Below are positions 26,027 to 34,484 of a stretch of DNA of 64,000 nt, piece by piece. The stretch lies in NCBI GenBank assembly GCA_965226805.1, contig CBDDDW010000026.1:192428-256427 (forward strand), read 5' to 3'. How positions within the stretch are numbered: position 1 is the first letter of the stretch; the number at the start of each line of letters is the position of its first letter. This DNA comes from CBDDDW01 sp965226805. GTDB lineage: Bacteria > Chloroflexota > Dehalococcoidia > Lucifugimonadales > JAGWBF01. Below the pieces are notes generated by a model that saw only the letters and a program-made list of their open reading frames with translations, searched no databases and was not told the origin of the DNA. The position numbers and the translations under genes are program-made.

Positions 26027-26737
26027 ATGAACCTGCGCCGTCTGCATTCCTGGGGCGTGAGCGTCCAGGAGGCCAGGGAAATACAGCGTAAATTAGCCGC
26101 GGTCGTGTCCTGCCACAGCGCGATCGTTAGTGAGCCCCGGCGCATCGCCGGGCTGGACATCTCTCCGCCCGACGCCACGGGCACTGTTCGGGCTGCGGCG
26201 GTCATCTTGAGCTACCCCACCCTTGAGATCGAGGAGCTGAGTGTGGCGGAGGGGAATCCGGGTTTTCCGTATATCCCTGGGTATCTCTCTTTCCGGGAGA
26301 CCCCAGTGCTGACTGATGCGCTGGAGAGATTGAAGCTGAGTCCCGACATCATCGTTACCGATGGACATGGCATGGCCCATCCCAGGCGTTTCGGCCTGGC
26401 CTGTCACATCGGTCTGATTACGGATACGCCGACCATCGGGTGCGCCAAGTCTGTGCTCATCGGCAAGCATGGGCCCCTGGGTGAGGAAGCGGGATCGCGG
26501 GCTGATATGCTGGACAGGGAAGAGGTGGTCGGAATGGCACTCAGGACACGGACCGGAGTGAGGCCGGTGTATGTCTCAGTGGGACACAAGGTCGACCTGC
26601 AAACGGCGGCGGACTGGGCGCTCGCTTGCTGCAGGGGCAAGCGGCTCCCCGAGACCACCAGGATGGCCCACAAGGCAGCCGCAGGCCAAATTGCCCCAAG
26701 AGAGAGCGTGCCCAACGGAAGTGAAGCTGAAGGTTAG
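26027..26737 (+). CDS. nfi: Endonuclease V (deoxyinosine 3'-endonuclease)
   Basis: 236-aa repair nuclease that nicks DNA next to deoxyinosine. Catalytic landmarks are GLDIS (D44), FPYIPGYLSFRETP (Y82, E91), and TDGHGMAHPRRFGLA (D112), with GCAKSVLIG downstream, all in the family order. The basic, low-complexity tail after residue 215 is not conserved. No ribosome site precedes the ATG; a TATAAT six bases upstream suggests leaderless translation. It lies between recJ and prfB on the same strand. Confidence 0.93.
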   Translation: MNLRRLHSWGVSVQEAREIQRKLAAVVSCHSAIVSEPRRIAGLDISPPDATGTVRAAAVILSYPTLEIEELSVAEGNPGFPYIPGYLSFRETPVLTDALERLKLSPDIIVTDGHGMAHPRRFGLACHIGLITDTPTIGCAKSVLIGKHGPLGEEAGSRADMLDREEVVGMALRTRTGVRPVYVSVGHKVDLQTAADWALACCRGKRLPETTRMAHKAAAGQIAPRESVPNGSEAEG

Positions 26738-26764
26738 TGAAAAAGACGTCGAGAGGTGTAGGTT

Positions 26765-27866
26765 ATGCAAGACATCAGGGGCAATTTAGCTGAGATGGGC
26801 CGGAGGATCGAAGAAGCCCTGGTACGTCTTTGACATCCCGGACAAAGAGCATCAGATAGCTAGGCTAGAGCAGTCGGCAGCGGCTGCGTCTTTTTGGGAT
26901 GACTCCCAGGATGCTCAGAGGCAGATGCAGCGTCTGGCCAGGCTAAAGGAGACAGTCGAGCTGTGGCGGGAACTTGCGGGACACACAGAGTCCCTCCTTG
27001 AGCTGACCGACCTGGCCATCGTTGAGGGGGACACCTCGCTGGAGCACCAGTTGAGGTCCGAGACCGAGGAGGTCGCCCGCGCCCTTGAGCAGGAAGAGTT
27101 CAAGCTGACCCTCTCCGGGCCTTACGACGACCGTGTGGCGATCCTCTCGGTGCACGCAGGCGCCGGAGGCACCGAATCCCAGGACTGGGCCCAGATGCTG
27201 CTGAGAATGTACATCAGATGGGCGGAGATCGGGAAGCGCCGCACGCAAATTCTGGATACCTCCTATGGGGAAGAGGCAGGGGTAAAGAGCGCAACGCTTG
27301 AGATCGAAGGGCCATACGCCTTGGGTTACCTGCAGGCAGAGAGGGGGGTCCATAGGCTGGTGAGGCTCTCCCCTTTTGACGCTAACCATCTGAGGCATAC
27401 TTCCTTTGCCCTCGTGGAGGTGCTTCCCGGCGCCGAGGAAGACCCTGAGATCAGCGTGAAACCAGACGAGATAAAGGAGGAATTCTTCCGCTCCAGCGGG
27501 CCGGGGGGCCAGAATGTTCAAAAGGTGGCGTCGGCGGTCCGGCTGACCCACCTGCCGACCGGCATCGTGGTTGGCTGTCAGAACGAGCGGTCACAACATC
27601 AGAATCGAGAGTTCGCCATGAAGATCCTCATGGCGCGGCTTCTGGAAAGACAGGTGAAGGAGAGGGCGGAGGAGATGGCTCGAATCAAAGGTCAGCATAT
27701 CTCCGCCGAGTGGGGCAACCAGATAAGAAGCTACGTCCTGCACCCGTACAAGAGCGTGAAGGACCACCGCACGGGATTACAGTCCAGCGACCCTGAGGGC
27801 GTGCTGGATGGGAAACTAGATGAGTTCATCAAGGCGTATCTGCTTTACGCCGTGGGCAAGGACTAG
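26765..27866 (+). CDS. prfB: Peptide chain release factor 2 (with programmed +1 frameshift)
   Basis: RF2 reads UAA and UGA and triggers peptide release. The first frame starts at ATG 26765 (AGAGGTG upstream), runs 22 codons and meets TGA at 26831-26833 in the context CGT-CTT-TGA-C. Skipping one base (T26831) continues as GAC ATC CCG (RL-DIPDKEHQIARLE), giving about 366 aa, the expected length. This is the classical autoregulatory frameshift. Landmarks: the SPF tripeptide in VRLSPFDANHLRH, which recognises the stop codon, and GGQ in SSGPGGQNVQKVAS, which catalyses release. A strong SD-like stimulator just before CTT is not obvious; GGAGG lies about 25 nt upstream. Confidence 0.95.
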
Positions 27867-27908
27867 CTGCTGGTCAACTGATGTCTGACAAGTCATTGCC
27901 ACGAAAGT

Positions 27909-28047
27909 GTCATTCTGAGCCGCAGGCGAAGAATCTGGTGCGGGGGTGGTGAGACGCCCAACCAACCAGTCCCTTCGCTCCGCTCAAGGGTGACAAAGGT
28001 GCCGGCATTTCCATTCTTGGTGCTACGGGTGCCAGTACCAGAATGAC
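27909..28047. repeat. MITE-like intergenic repeat with 9-bp terminal inverted repeats
   Basis: Non-coding 139 bp bounded by GTCATTCTG (27909-27917) and CAGAATGAC (28039-28047), between prfB and ribBA, which converge. The sequence style (ATTCTGAGC...GAAGAATCT) resembles dispersed intergenic repeats common in this group of bacteria. Confidence 0.5.
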
Positions 28048-28069
28048 GAGGGCCTAACGTCGCCGAGGA

Positions 28070-29275
28070 CTAGCAGTGCCACAAGAGGTGGCCCATCTTC
28101 ACGCGCTTGGTGTGAAGGTATTCTTTATTCTCTTCGTTGGCGTCCATCTCGATGGGCACATGCTCCACAATTTCAAGGCCATACCCGGACACGCCTATCA
28201 CCTTCCTCGGGTTGTTGGTGAGGTGGCGCATCTTGTTCACGTTTAAGTCCTTCAGGATCTGGGCGCCTATTCCATAGTGGCGCAGGTCCGACTCGAACCC
28301 CAGCTCCTCGTTAGCCTGTATGGTGTCAAGACCATCGTCCTGAAGCTGATAGGCCCGTATCTTGTTGTGGAGCCCTATGCCTCTCCCTTCCTGGCGCATG
28401 TATAGGAAGACGCCCTTTCCTTCCTTACCGATGATGTCCAGCGCTTTCCGTATCTGCTCCCCGCAGTCGCAGCGGAGGCTTTCAAATACGTCGCCCGTAA
28501 GGCACTCGCTGTGGATCCTCACCAGGATGGGCTCGTCCGGCTCCCAGTGGCCCAGTACCAATGCCAGGTGTTCTCCCGGATCGACAATGCTCTTGTATGC
28601 GAGGATCTGAAACTCGCCGTGAGCGGTGGGCAACCGCGCCTCAGCCACCTTCTCTATGAGTTTCTCGTGCCGCCTTCTATACGAAATGATCTGGGAGATA
28701 CTGATAATATTTAACTGGTATTCCTGTGAGAATCTCTCCAATTCAGGCATCCGAGCCATAGAGCCATCGGGGCTCATGATCTCGCAGACTACACCAGCAG
28801 GATAGAGGTCGGCCATGCGGGTAAGGTCTACCACCGCCTCGGTGTGGCCCTGACGTGCGAGGACTCCACCTTCCTGGTAACGCAGAGGAAAGAGGTGCCC
28901 GGGCTGGGCGAAGTCCTCAGGCCTAGACTCGGGATCGATGATGGCTTTTACCGTCGCCGCCCTGTCATTCGCGGATATGCCGGTGGTAGTGCCTTTGTTG
29001 TAGTCCACGGAGACGGTAAAGGCTGTGCCGTGTGTTGACGTATTGGGCTTGTTCACCATCAGGGACATCCCGAGCTCGTCCAGCCTTTCTCCGATAACCG
29101 GCATGCATAGAAGGCCTCGGGCGTACTTGACCATGAAGTTGATCGCTTCCGGGGTAACCAACTCCGCCGGCAAGACAAGGTCGCCCTCGTTCTCGCGCTT
29201 CTCGTCGTCTACGACGATGAGGAACTTTCCCTGTTTTACGTCCTCTATAGCCTCTTCTACACTTGCTAGAGGCAT
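28070..29275 (-). CDS. ribBA: Bifunctional DHBP synthase / GTP cyclohydrolase II
   Basis: 401-aa riboflavin-pathway enzyme. Residues about 1-200 are 3,4-dihydroxy-2-butanone-4-phosphate synthase (DDEKRENEGDLVLPAE; RGLLCMP; STHGTAFTVSVD). The C-terminal half is GTP cyclohydrolase II with the zinc cysteines in ECLTGDVFESLRCDCGEQ (C-x10-C-x-C) and the catalytic stretch RQEGRGIGLHNKI. It makes both precursors of lumazine. It is 32 nt downstream of ribE; the gene order ribD-ribE-ribBA lacks the usual ribH, which must be elsewhere. No FMN riboswitch is evident. Confidence 0.95.
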   Translation of the reverse strand: MPLASVEEAIEDVKQGKFLIVVDDEKRENEGDLVLPAELVTPEAINFMVKYARGLLCMPVIGERLDELGMSLMVNKPNTSTHGTAFTVSVDYNKGTTTGISANDRAATVKAIIDPESRPEDFAQPGHLFPLRYQEGGVLARQGHTEAVVDLTRMADLYPAGVVCEIMSPDGSMARMPELERFSQEYQLNIISISQIISYRRRHEKLIEKVAEARLPTAHGEFQILAYKSIVDPGEHLALVLGHWEPDEPILVRIHSECLTGDVFESLRCDCGEQIRKALDIIGKEGKGVFLYMRQEGRGIGLHNKIRAYQLQDDGLDTIQANEELGFESDLRHYGIGAQILKDLNVNKMRHLTNNPRKVIGVSGYGLEIVEHVPIEMDANEENKEYLHTKRVKMGHLLWHC

Positions 29276-29307
29276 ATCTCCCTTTCTCAGCGCAAGTTCG
29301 AGGGCTC

Positions 29308-29910
29308 CTACCTCAACCCGAGAAGACTTTCCACATACTTGGCTAGTATGTCGACCTCCAGGTTTACGGCATCTCCCAGGCGCCTATTCTTCAAGATCGT
29401 GTTTTCCAGTGTATACGGTATCACAGAGACGGTGAAGGATGTAGCCATGCTTTTTACCACGGTTAGGCTAATGCCGTCAACAGCGATAAATCCCTTCTCC
29501 ACAATGTAGGGCATGAGCTTTTTAGGCGCCCGGAAGCCCATGATAGTCGAGTCACCGTCGGGCTTAACCGAGATGATCTTGCCCCTCGCATCTACGTGGC
29601 CCTGGACTATATGCCCACCCAATCTATCGCTAACCAGCAGGGGACGTTCCAGGTTCACACCATGGCCAGTCTCCAGAGAGCCCAGGCTGGTGCGCCGGAG
29701 CGTCTCCTGCACCAGGTCGACGCCGAAGCCATCATCGTGGAGGGCTACCACCGTGAGACAGGCGCCGTTCACGGCGATGCTGTCTCCCAGCTTGAGCAGG
29801 TCGTCCCTCACTTTGGTAGCCTTCACCTCAAGGCGACTCACGCCGACGCCATTCGAAAGGGGCTTCAGGTACCTGACACGCCCCACTTCCTCGATTATGC
29901 CTGTGAACAT
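29308..29910 (-). CDS. ribE: Riboflavin synthase alpha chain
   Basis: 200-aa enzyme that dismutates 6,7-dimethyl-8-ribityllumazine to riboflavin. Two tandem lumazine-binding domains: MFTGIIEEVGRVRYL with VNGACLTVVAL, and the second with HIVQGHVDARGKI and DGISLTVVKS. The start is the ATG at 29908-29910, one base after the ribD stop (TGA-C-ATG), with GGGCGGGATG upstream; a longer in-frame start inside ribD adds eight residues before the conserved MFTGI and is unlikely. Confidence 0.95.
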   Translation of the reverse strand: MFTGIIEEVGRVRYLKPLSNGVGVSRLEVKATKVRDDLLKLGDSIAVNGACLTVVALHDDGFGVDLVQETLRRTSLGSLETGHGVNLERPLLVSDRLGGHIVQGHVDARGKIISVKPDGDSTIMGFRAPKKLMPYIVEKGFIAVDGISLTVVKSMATSFTVSVIPYTLENTILKNRRLGDAVNLEVDILAKYVESLLGLR

Positions 29911-29911
29911 G

Positions 29912-31060
29912 TCATCCCGCCCGTCTCTCCACAACGCCCTCGGTCGGAGGCTCCTCTGGGGAAGGGTAGCCTACCACAAGAACGTCCTCCTCGATTTGCT
30001 GTATCCTTACGCCTTGAAGCGTAGTCGCCAGGGACATCAGTCCGACGCCTTCCCCACCGACGGGTGACGGGGCGGACCGTCCACCAACTATTTTGGGGCT
30101 GATGAACGCCGCCACTTTATCCACCAGACGCCGGTCGAACAGTGTGCCAAGCAACGTGCCGCCGCCTTCAACCAACAGGCTCACGATTCCCCTTGCCCCC
30201 AGCGCTTGAAGGAGAGCATAAGGGTCCACCAACCCTTGTGGCGTCGAAGTCAGGTGGAGGACCTCGGCCCCCGCCTTTAGCAATGGCGCTACCCTCTTGT
30301 CAGGGGCTACAGTGACTGCGATTAACGTCTGCCCTGGCTGCTGAAGAACCCTGGCGTCGGCGCGGGTTCTCGCCCTACTATCGAGTATGACTCGCAAGGG
30401 CTGCCGTTGCTGGGGTATGCCGTCGGCGCCTCGGACCGTCAGCTGAGGATTGTCGTTCAGTATCGTGTTTACCCCCACCATTATGGCGTCGGAAGTCCTG
30501 CGCATTTCCTGTACATAGCCACGTGCCGCCGTGCCAGTGATCCATTTGGAGTCGCCGGTGAAGGTAGCGATCTTGCCATCCAGGGTCATGGCGTATTTGG
30601 CGGTCACAAACGGGATTCCGGTGTTCGCGTGCTTTCCGAAGGCCTCGTAGAGCTCCCTGGCTTCCTCCACCTTTTCCTCCCCGCCATGGAACACTGCTAT
30701 TCCCGCCGCCTCCAACTGCTCCAGTCCCCTGCCGTTGACCTGGGGGTTGGGGTCCCTGGCAGCCATGTGCACCTCCGTCACTCCGGCGGTGATGATGGCT
30801 TCGGTGCAAGGAGGCGTGCGGCCTTGGGTGGGGCATGGTTCAAGCGTAACGAACAGAGAGGCGCCCTGAGAGCGGTCCCCAGCCATCTTCAGGGCCATAA
30901 CTTCGGCATGGCTCTGGCCGGGAGGCAGGGTAAAGCCCTCACCAACCACTCCACCGTCCTTGACCAGCACCGCGCCAACGGCTGGATTGGGGCTTGTGGT
31001 CCCCATCACCTGCCTGGCCAGCGACAGGGCTCGTTTCATGTAGTTTTCCGTGGGACTCAT
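29912..31060 (-). CDS. ribD: Bifunctional riboflavin deaminase/reductase
   Basis: 382-aa enzyme for two successive steps after GTP cyclohydrolase II. The N-terminal cytidine-deaminase-like domain has the zinc site H51-A-E53 with C76 and C85 in EPCPTQGRTPPC. The reductase domain begins around residue 150 (FVTAKYAMTLDGKIA, SKWITG, GVNTILNDNPQLTVR) and contains LLVEGGGTLLGTLF. It starts the ribD-ribE-ribBA operon. The upstream 228 bases hold no recognisable RFN element. Confidence 0.95.
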   Translation of the reverse strand: MSPTENYMKRALSLARQVMGTTSPNPAVGAVLVKDGGVVGEGFTLPPGQSHAEVMALKMAGDRSQGASLFVTLEPCPTQGRTPPCTEAIITAGVTEVHMAARDPNPQVNGRGLEQLEAAGIAVFHGGEEKVEEARELYEAFGKHANTGIPFVTAKYAMTLDGKIATFTGDSKWITGTAARGYVQEMRRTSDAIMVGVNTILNDNPQLTVRGADGIPQQRQPLRVILDSRARTRADARVLQQPGQTLIAVTVAPDKRVAPLLKAGAEVLHLTSTPQGLVDPYALLQALGARGIVSLLVEGGGTLLGTLFDRRLVDKVAAFISPKIVGGRSAPSPVGGEGVGLMSLATTLQGVRIQQIEEDVLVVGYPSPEEPPTEGVVERRAG

Positions 31061-31288
31061 GGAGAGGTTGACTGCACCTACACGCCTAATTGTGGAGAGA
31101 AAACCCTATGTTGTCAACGCGTATTAGCCAACGCCCATTACGAGGCTGCTGTGCCCAGGTGGCGGCACCGGGTGTCACTTCTCACGCTGCCGAGTGGCGG
31201 GGGTGCGTTACGCTTTGCTTGCCTACACGCCCACCAGCTTCTGAGGGCCATTATACTGCCCCGCCGATGGGCGTCAATATGAGTCTTC

Positions 31289-31882
31289 TCATGGGCGCTT
31301 TGGCGCTCGGCGTCTCCTGGGTTCGAAATTGCGGTAGTATCTGCTGGGTTCCGGTTCCGCCTGGTCCTGGTACTTGCTATCGAGCCCCTTGCTGCCGTAG
31401 GGGTGCATAGCGGAGGTCGTCAGCTGCAGAAAGGATATCTGGGATATCCTCATGCCGTAATACAGGGTTATGGGCAGCGCGGATACGTTACTCAGTTCCA
31501 GCGTGAGGTGTCCCCTCCAACCCGGGTCGACCCACCCCGCCGTCGAATGAACCAACAGCCCGAGCCTGCCCAAGGAGCTCTTGCCGTCGAGCCGGGCCGC
31601 GAGATCCCCGGGGAGGCAGACCCGCTCTAGGATCACACCCAGTGCGAACTCGTTGGGGTGCAAATAAAATGGGTTGACCTCGTCGATTTCAACCATCTCG
31701 GTCAACTCCGGGAGCTGCTGTTTCACGTCGATGAAAGGCACCGTCGAGTTACGGAAAATGCGCAGCTTCTTTCCCAGCCGGAGGTCAACGCTGGCGGGCT
31801 GTAGAAGCTCCTCGTCCCACGGCTCAATGATGATCCGTTTGGAATCGAGGGCCTCCAGGATGCTTTTGTCACTCAGCAGCAT
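31289..31882 (-). CDS. dcd: dCTP deaminase
   Basis: 197-aa enzyme that deaminates dCTP to dUTP, the main route to dTMP in many bacteria. The family core is GKSSLGRLGLLVHSTAG followed by WVDPGWRGHLTLELSN with the catalytic Glu in LTLEL. The extra C-terminal residues after LQLTTSAMHPYG are typical of the longer dcd subgroup. It could include dUTPase activity as in bifunctional archaeal-type enzymes, but this cannot be judged from sequence alone. Monocistronic, between ribD and the SIMPL lipoprotein gene. Confidence 0.93.
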   Translation of the reverse strand: MLLSDKSILEALDSKRIIIEPWDEELLQPASVDLRLGKKLRIFRNSTVPFIDVKQQLPELTEMVEIDEVNPFYLHPNEFALGVILERVCLPGDLAARLDGKSSLGRLGLLVHSTAGWVDPGWRGHLTLELSNVSALPITLYYGMRISQISFLQLTTSAMHPYGSKGLDSKYQDQAEPEPSRYYRNFEPRRRRAPKRP

Positions 31883-31978
31883 TGGTGAGTCCTTCAGGAC
31901 CGCCGAAGGGGGGAGATCCGTCAGCGACCAGTTTACAGGGCACCGGGATAGAGTTCAAGCTAGCCCTCTCGCGCACAA

Positions 31979-32012
31979 GGAGAGGCCCCGGGTACCGTAT
32001 CGGGGCCTCTCC
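31979..32012 (-). terminator. Hairpin terminator downstream of SIMPL lipoprotein gene
   Basis: Perfect 12-bp arms (31979-31990 and 32001-32012) with a 10-nt loop, 23 bases after the stop of the minus-strand gene. The stem is strong and GC-rich; a U-tract is lacking. Confidence 0.6.
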
Positions 32013-32034
32013 ATCAAGTGCAGCTGAGTGGTCG

Positions 32035-33042
32035 CTACTCGATTGCGAATACCCCTTGGACCATTACCCTTATCGTCGACTCTCCTCCGCTGATAGGGGT
32101 GGCAATGGCCGCAGCTGCCATCTCTCGGAAGGCCCCGTCTCCGAAATTGTTTATCACCGGCGTGAACCCACCACTTTCACTTAGGTAGATGATCTTACCT
32201 AGCTGGACGCCCGTCAGGTCGGCGTACTGCTGCGCCTTCTCCAAGAGGGAAGCTACCGCCTTCTCACGGGCCTCCACCTCCAGGGGCTTGGTGTCCTCCA
32301 CGGTGAAGCTAATGCCCTGGATTCTCGCCAGGTCGCCTCCGGCCGACGCCAGCTCATCGATTATGACTCCAGCGCTTCCGAGGTCCCTTATTTTCACGGT
32401 TATCTGGTTGCTTACTCTGTACCCAACCAGTTCCTGGCGCTCCCTGAGCCTGTTCCACACGTACTCCGGTGAGATATTGAAGAACCGGGTCTTGATGTCC
32501 TCGGCCGTGACGCCTCGGTCCGTCAGTACCTGCATCATCTGGTCCATCGCCTGGGCCGCTTGGTTAAGGGCTTCCCCTACGGTCTTGGCTGTCGCCTCTA
32601 CGCCGGCACTGAGAATCGCCAGGTCCGGGGTGGCGGTCACCTCCCCAACTCCCGTCACCCAGATGCCCGCCTGCTGATTCGCGGTATATTGCACCACGGG
32701 AGAGGCCTGGCTCCCGACTGCGCCCGAAGAAGTGGACTCCGTTCGAGGCTCTCCCGTCAATCCTTCAGAGGGCAATGGGGCAGGCTCAAAGCCGGTACCG
32801 GACGTGACCGGAGTCGTGGATCCGGCCACGTTCCCAGGCTGATTAACGCCAGGCTCCGGAGATTCCACAGGTGTCGTCTCAGACCCGCCTCCAGAAGCCT
32901 CGGGTGTGGAGGTCGGTGCGATGGTGGCAGCTTTCGTGGTCGCTCCGCAGGCGGCGGCAAAGAGCAAGGTCAGTACCGTACCGAGGACAAGGACCGTAAG
33001 CTTTCCTCTTATACCGGAATATCTTCCGATTGAACGTGCCAT
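32035..33042 (-). CDS. SIMPL (DUF541) domain lipoprotein
   Basis: 335 aa. A basic N-terminus and hydrophobic segment end in the lipobox LFAAAC, with C32 as the lipidation site, followed by a Ser/Thr/Pro/Gly-rich linker (about 35-115). The C-terminal SIMPL/DUF541 domain starts near residue 125: GVGEVTATPDLAILSAGVEA, KTRFFNISPEYVW, LVGYRVSNQITVKIRD and ISFTVEDTKPLEVEAREKAV. These proteins are exported and poorly understood; BP26-type members form ring-shaped oligomers. It is 66 nt downstream of the anti-sigma-like gene and a terminator hairpin follows, so the two may be an envelope-stress pair. Confidence 0.85.
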   Translation of the reverse strand: MARSIGRYSGIRGKLTVLVLGTVLTLLFAAACGATTKAATIAPTSTPEASGGGSETTPVESPEPGVNQPGNVAGSTTPVTSGTGFEPAPLPSEGLTGEPRTESTSSGAVGSQASPVVQYTANQQAGIWVTGVGEVTATPDLAILSAGVEATAKTVGEALNQAAQAMDQMMQVLTDRGVTAEDIKTRFFNISPEYVWNRLRERQELVGYRVSNQITVKIRDLGSAGVIIDELASAGGDLARIQGISFTVEDTKPLEVEAREKAVASLLEKAQQYADLTGVQLGKIIYLSESGGFTPVINNFGDGAFREMAAAAIATPISGGESTIRVMVQGVFAIE

Positions 33043-33108
33043 GGTGCACCTCCGTAATGGCTATCTTACTGACTAGACGTACCGGGGCGCGAAAAAGTTC
33101 CCGTCGGC

Positions 33109-34410
33109 TCAGAGATGAGAGCGACGACGGGCGACGCGCGTCGACCAGAGAACCCATCCCACCAGAAGTGCCGCGACGCCTGCCAATATTCCTTCCACAA
33201 CCCTCCATAAGGCGGATGTATCGCCGCCCAGGTCTGCCGAGGGATGGGCCGCCGCCGTCGCAGGTTCCTGAATTTCTATGGCCTCCGGCGCGGCCGAGAC
33301 CTGTTCCAGGCCCGGCTCCGGAGTGGCTTCTGTTTGTGCTGCGACGTTGGTCACGAGCTCGAACCCCTCCGGAGTCATAGCCTCGCTGGTTGGGACGCTG
33401 GTGGGAACGGGAGTAGCAGTAGGAGTCAGAGTAGGCGCAGGTTCTGGCGGAAGGGTACCCTCCGGAGGAAGGGCGGCTTCCCCAGCCCCGGCTTCAACAA
33501 CAGGCTTTGGTGGCGAGGTGGCTGGTGTGGACTCAGCTTGTATCTTATCCTCGTCGAGCGTGGTTGCGCCGGAAGTTGTCGCCTCGGAAGTAGTCTTATC
33601 CTCCTGTCTCGACTCTTCCTCTAGAGGTTTGACTGTTGGTGCCATCTCGGCCGGTGCGGCAGCGGCTGGTGCCGGCGCCTGGCTTTCCGTCGACTCGCTA
33701 GGTGGCACTGGGGCCGGGGTCGCATCAGGAGACGCCTCCAGCGGACCGGCCTCCGCCGGCGTAGCTGTCAGGTCTCTCACCTCGATCGATGCGGAATCCG
33801 GCTCGGCATTCGAAACCTGGGTCACTTCAGTCGCGGCCGCCTGCTTAGGAGTGGGGGAAGGCGCCGGGAGTGCTCCATCGAGCGCTTCTTCTGACGGCAG
33901 CTTCGAAACTTCTTCCTCCTCTACCCCCTCCGCCGGCGAAGTCGCCGGAGTGGTCACTACGTCTGCAGGCAGCGCGGCGCCGGAGGGCGGCCTAGGAGGG
34001 GGCGTTGTCTGCAACGCCGCCCCAGCGGTCTGCCTGGAAGTGTCTGGAGTCAGCGTCTCTCCCGAAAGTGAGCCAGTCAGGTCCGCCGACAGGACCACCG
34101 CGAAGAGCAGCACCGCCACCGATGCGGCGGTTCCGTAAGCCCAGGTGGGCACTCGGAATCCCTGAAGGGCCGGAGCTAGAGCGGGCGACGGAGCCGTCCC
34201 CAGGGTGAACACACGGCGTGGGCTAACTCCCGGCACTCTTCTCAGCAGGCCTACAGTATATCCCAGGGATTCGTACTCCTCCCGGCACCTGGGGCAGGAC
34301 TCGAGGTGGTACTCTACCCTCCCGGCGTCGGCGGCAGAGAGCCGCCCGTCGAGGTGCTCGGAGAGGACGTCGAGGCTAATATGTTCTCTATTTCTTTTGA
34401 AAATCCACAT
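33109..34410 (-). CDS. Anti-sigma-factor-like protein with zf-HC2 domain
   Basis: 433 aa. The N-terminal zinc-binding anti-sigma motif is H35-x3-C39-x2-C42 (EYHLESCPRCREEYESLG). A transmembrane helix follows at about 87-113 (TAASVAVLLFAVVLSA), then about 290 residues very rich in Ala, Pro, Thr, Ser and Glu, and a second hydrophobic helix near the C-terminus (EGILAGVAALLVGWVLW) with a basic end. This predicts a cytoplasmic sigma-binding head and a long extracytoplasmic low-complexity stalk. No ECF sigma gene is adjacent; upstream sequence is interrupted after 74 bases by an IS1380 element. Confidence 0.78.
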   Translation of the reverse strand: MWIFKRNREHISLDVLSEHLDGRLSAADAGRVEYHLESCPRCREEYESLGYTVGLLRRVPGVSPRRVFTLGTAPSPALAPALQGFRVPTWAYGTAASVAVLLFAVVLSADLTGSLSGETLTPDTSRQTAGAALQTTPPPRPPSGAALPADVVTTPATSPAEGVEEEEVSKLPSEEALDGALPAPSPTPKQAAATEVTQVSNAEPDSASIEVRDLTATPAEAGPLEASPDATPAPVPPSESTESQAPAPAAAAPAEMAPTVKPLEEESRQEDKTTSEATTSGATTLDEDKIQAESTPATSPPKPVVEAGAGEAALPPEGTLPPEPAPTLTPTATPVPTSVPTSEAMTPEGFELVTNVAAQTEATPEPGLEQVSAAPEAIEIQEPATAAAHPSADLGGDTSALWRVVEGILAGVAALLVGWVLWSTRVARRRSHL

Positions 34411-34484
34411 GTCTCATCCTGGATTTCCCAGATAGACCCAAGTGGTGATTGGCGTTCCTGTGATTACTATGAATATTCTGATTA

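Noticed and set aside
31061..31288. FMN riboswitch upstream of ribD
   Set aside because: No RFN-like conserved blocks found; TPP elements upstream of the fmdB-thiE operon were also not found.
33278..34138. 286-codon plus-strand open frame opposite the anti-sigma gene
   Set aside because: It is the antisense of a Pro/Thr/Ala-rich coding region, rich in Gly/Ser/Val by codon symmetry, with no domain or ribosome site.
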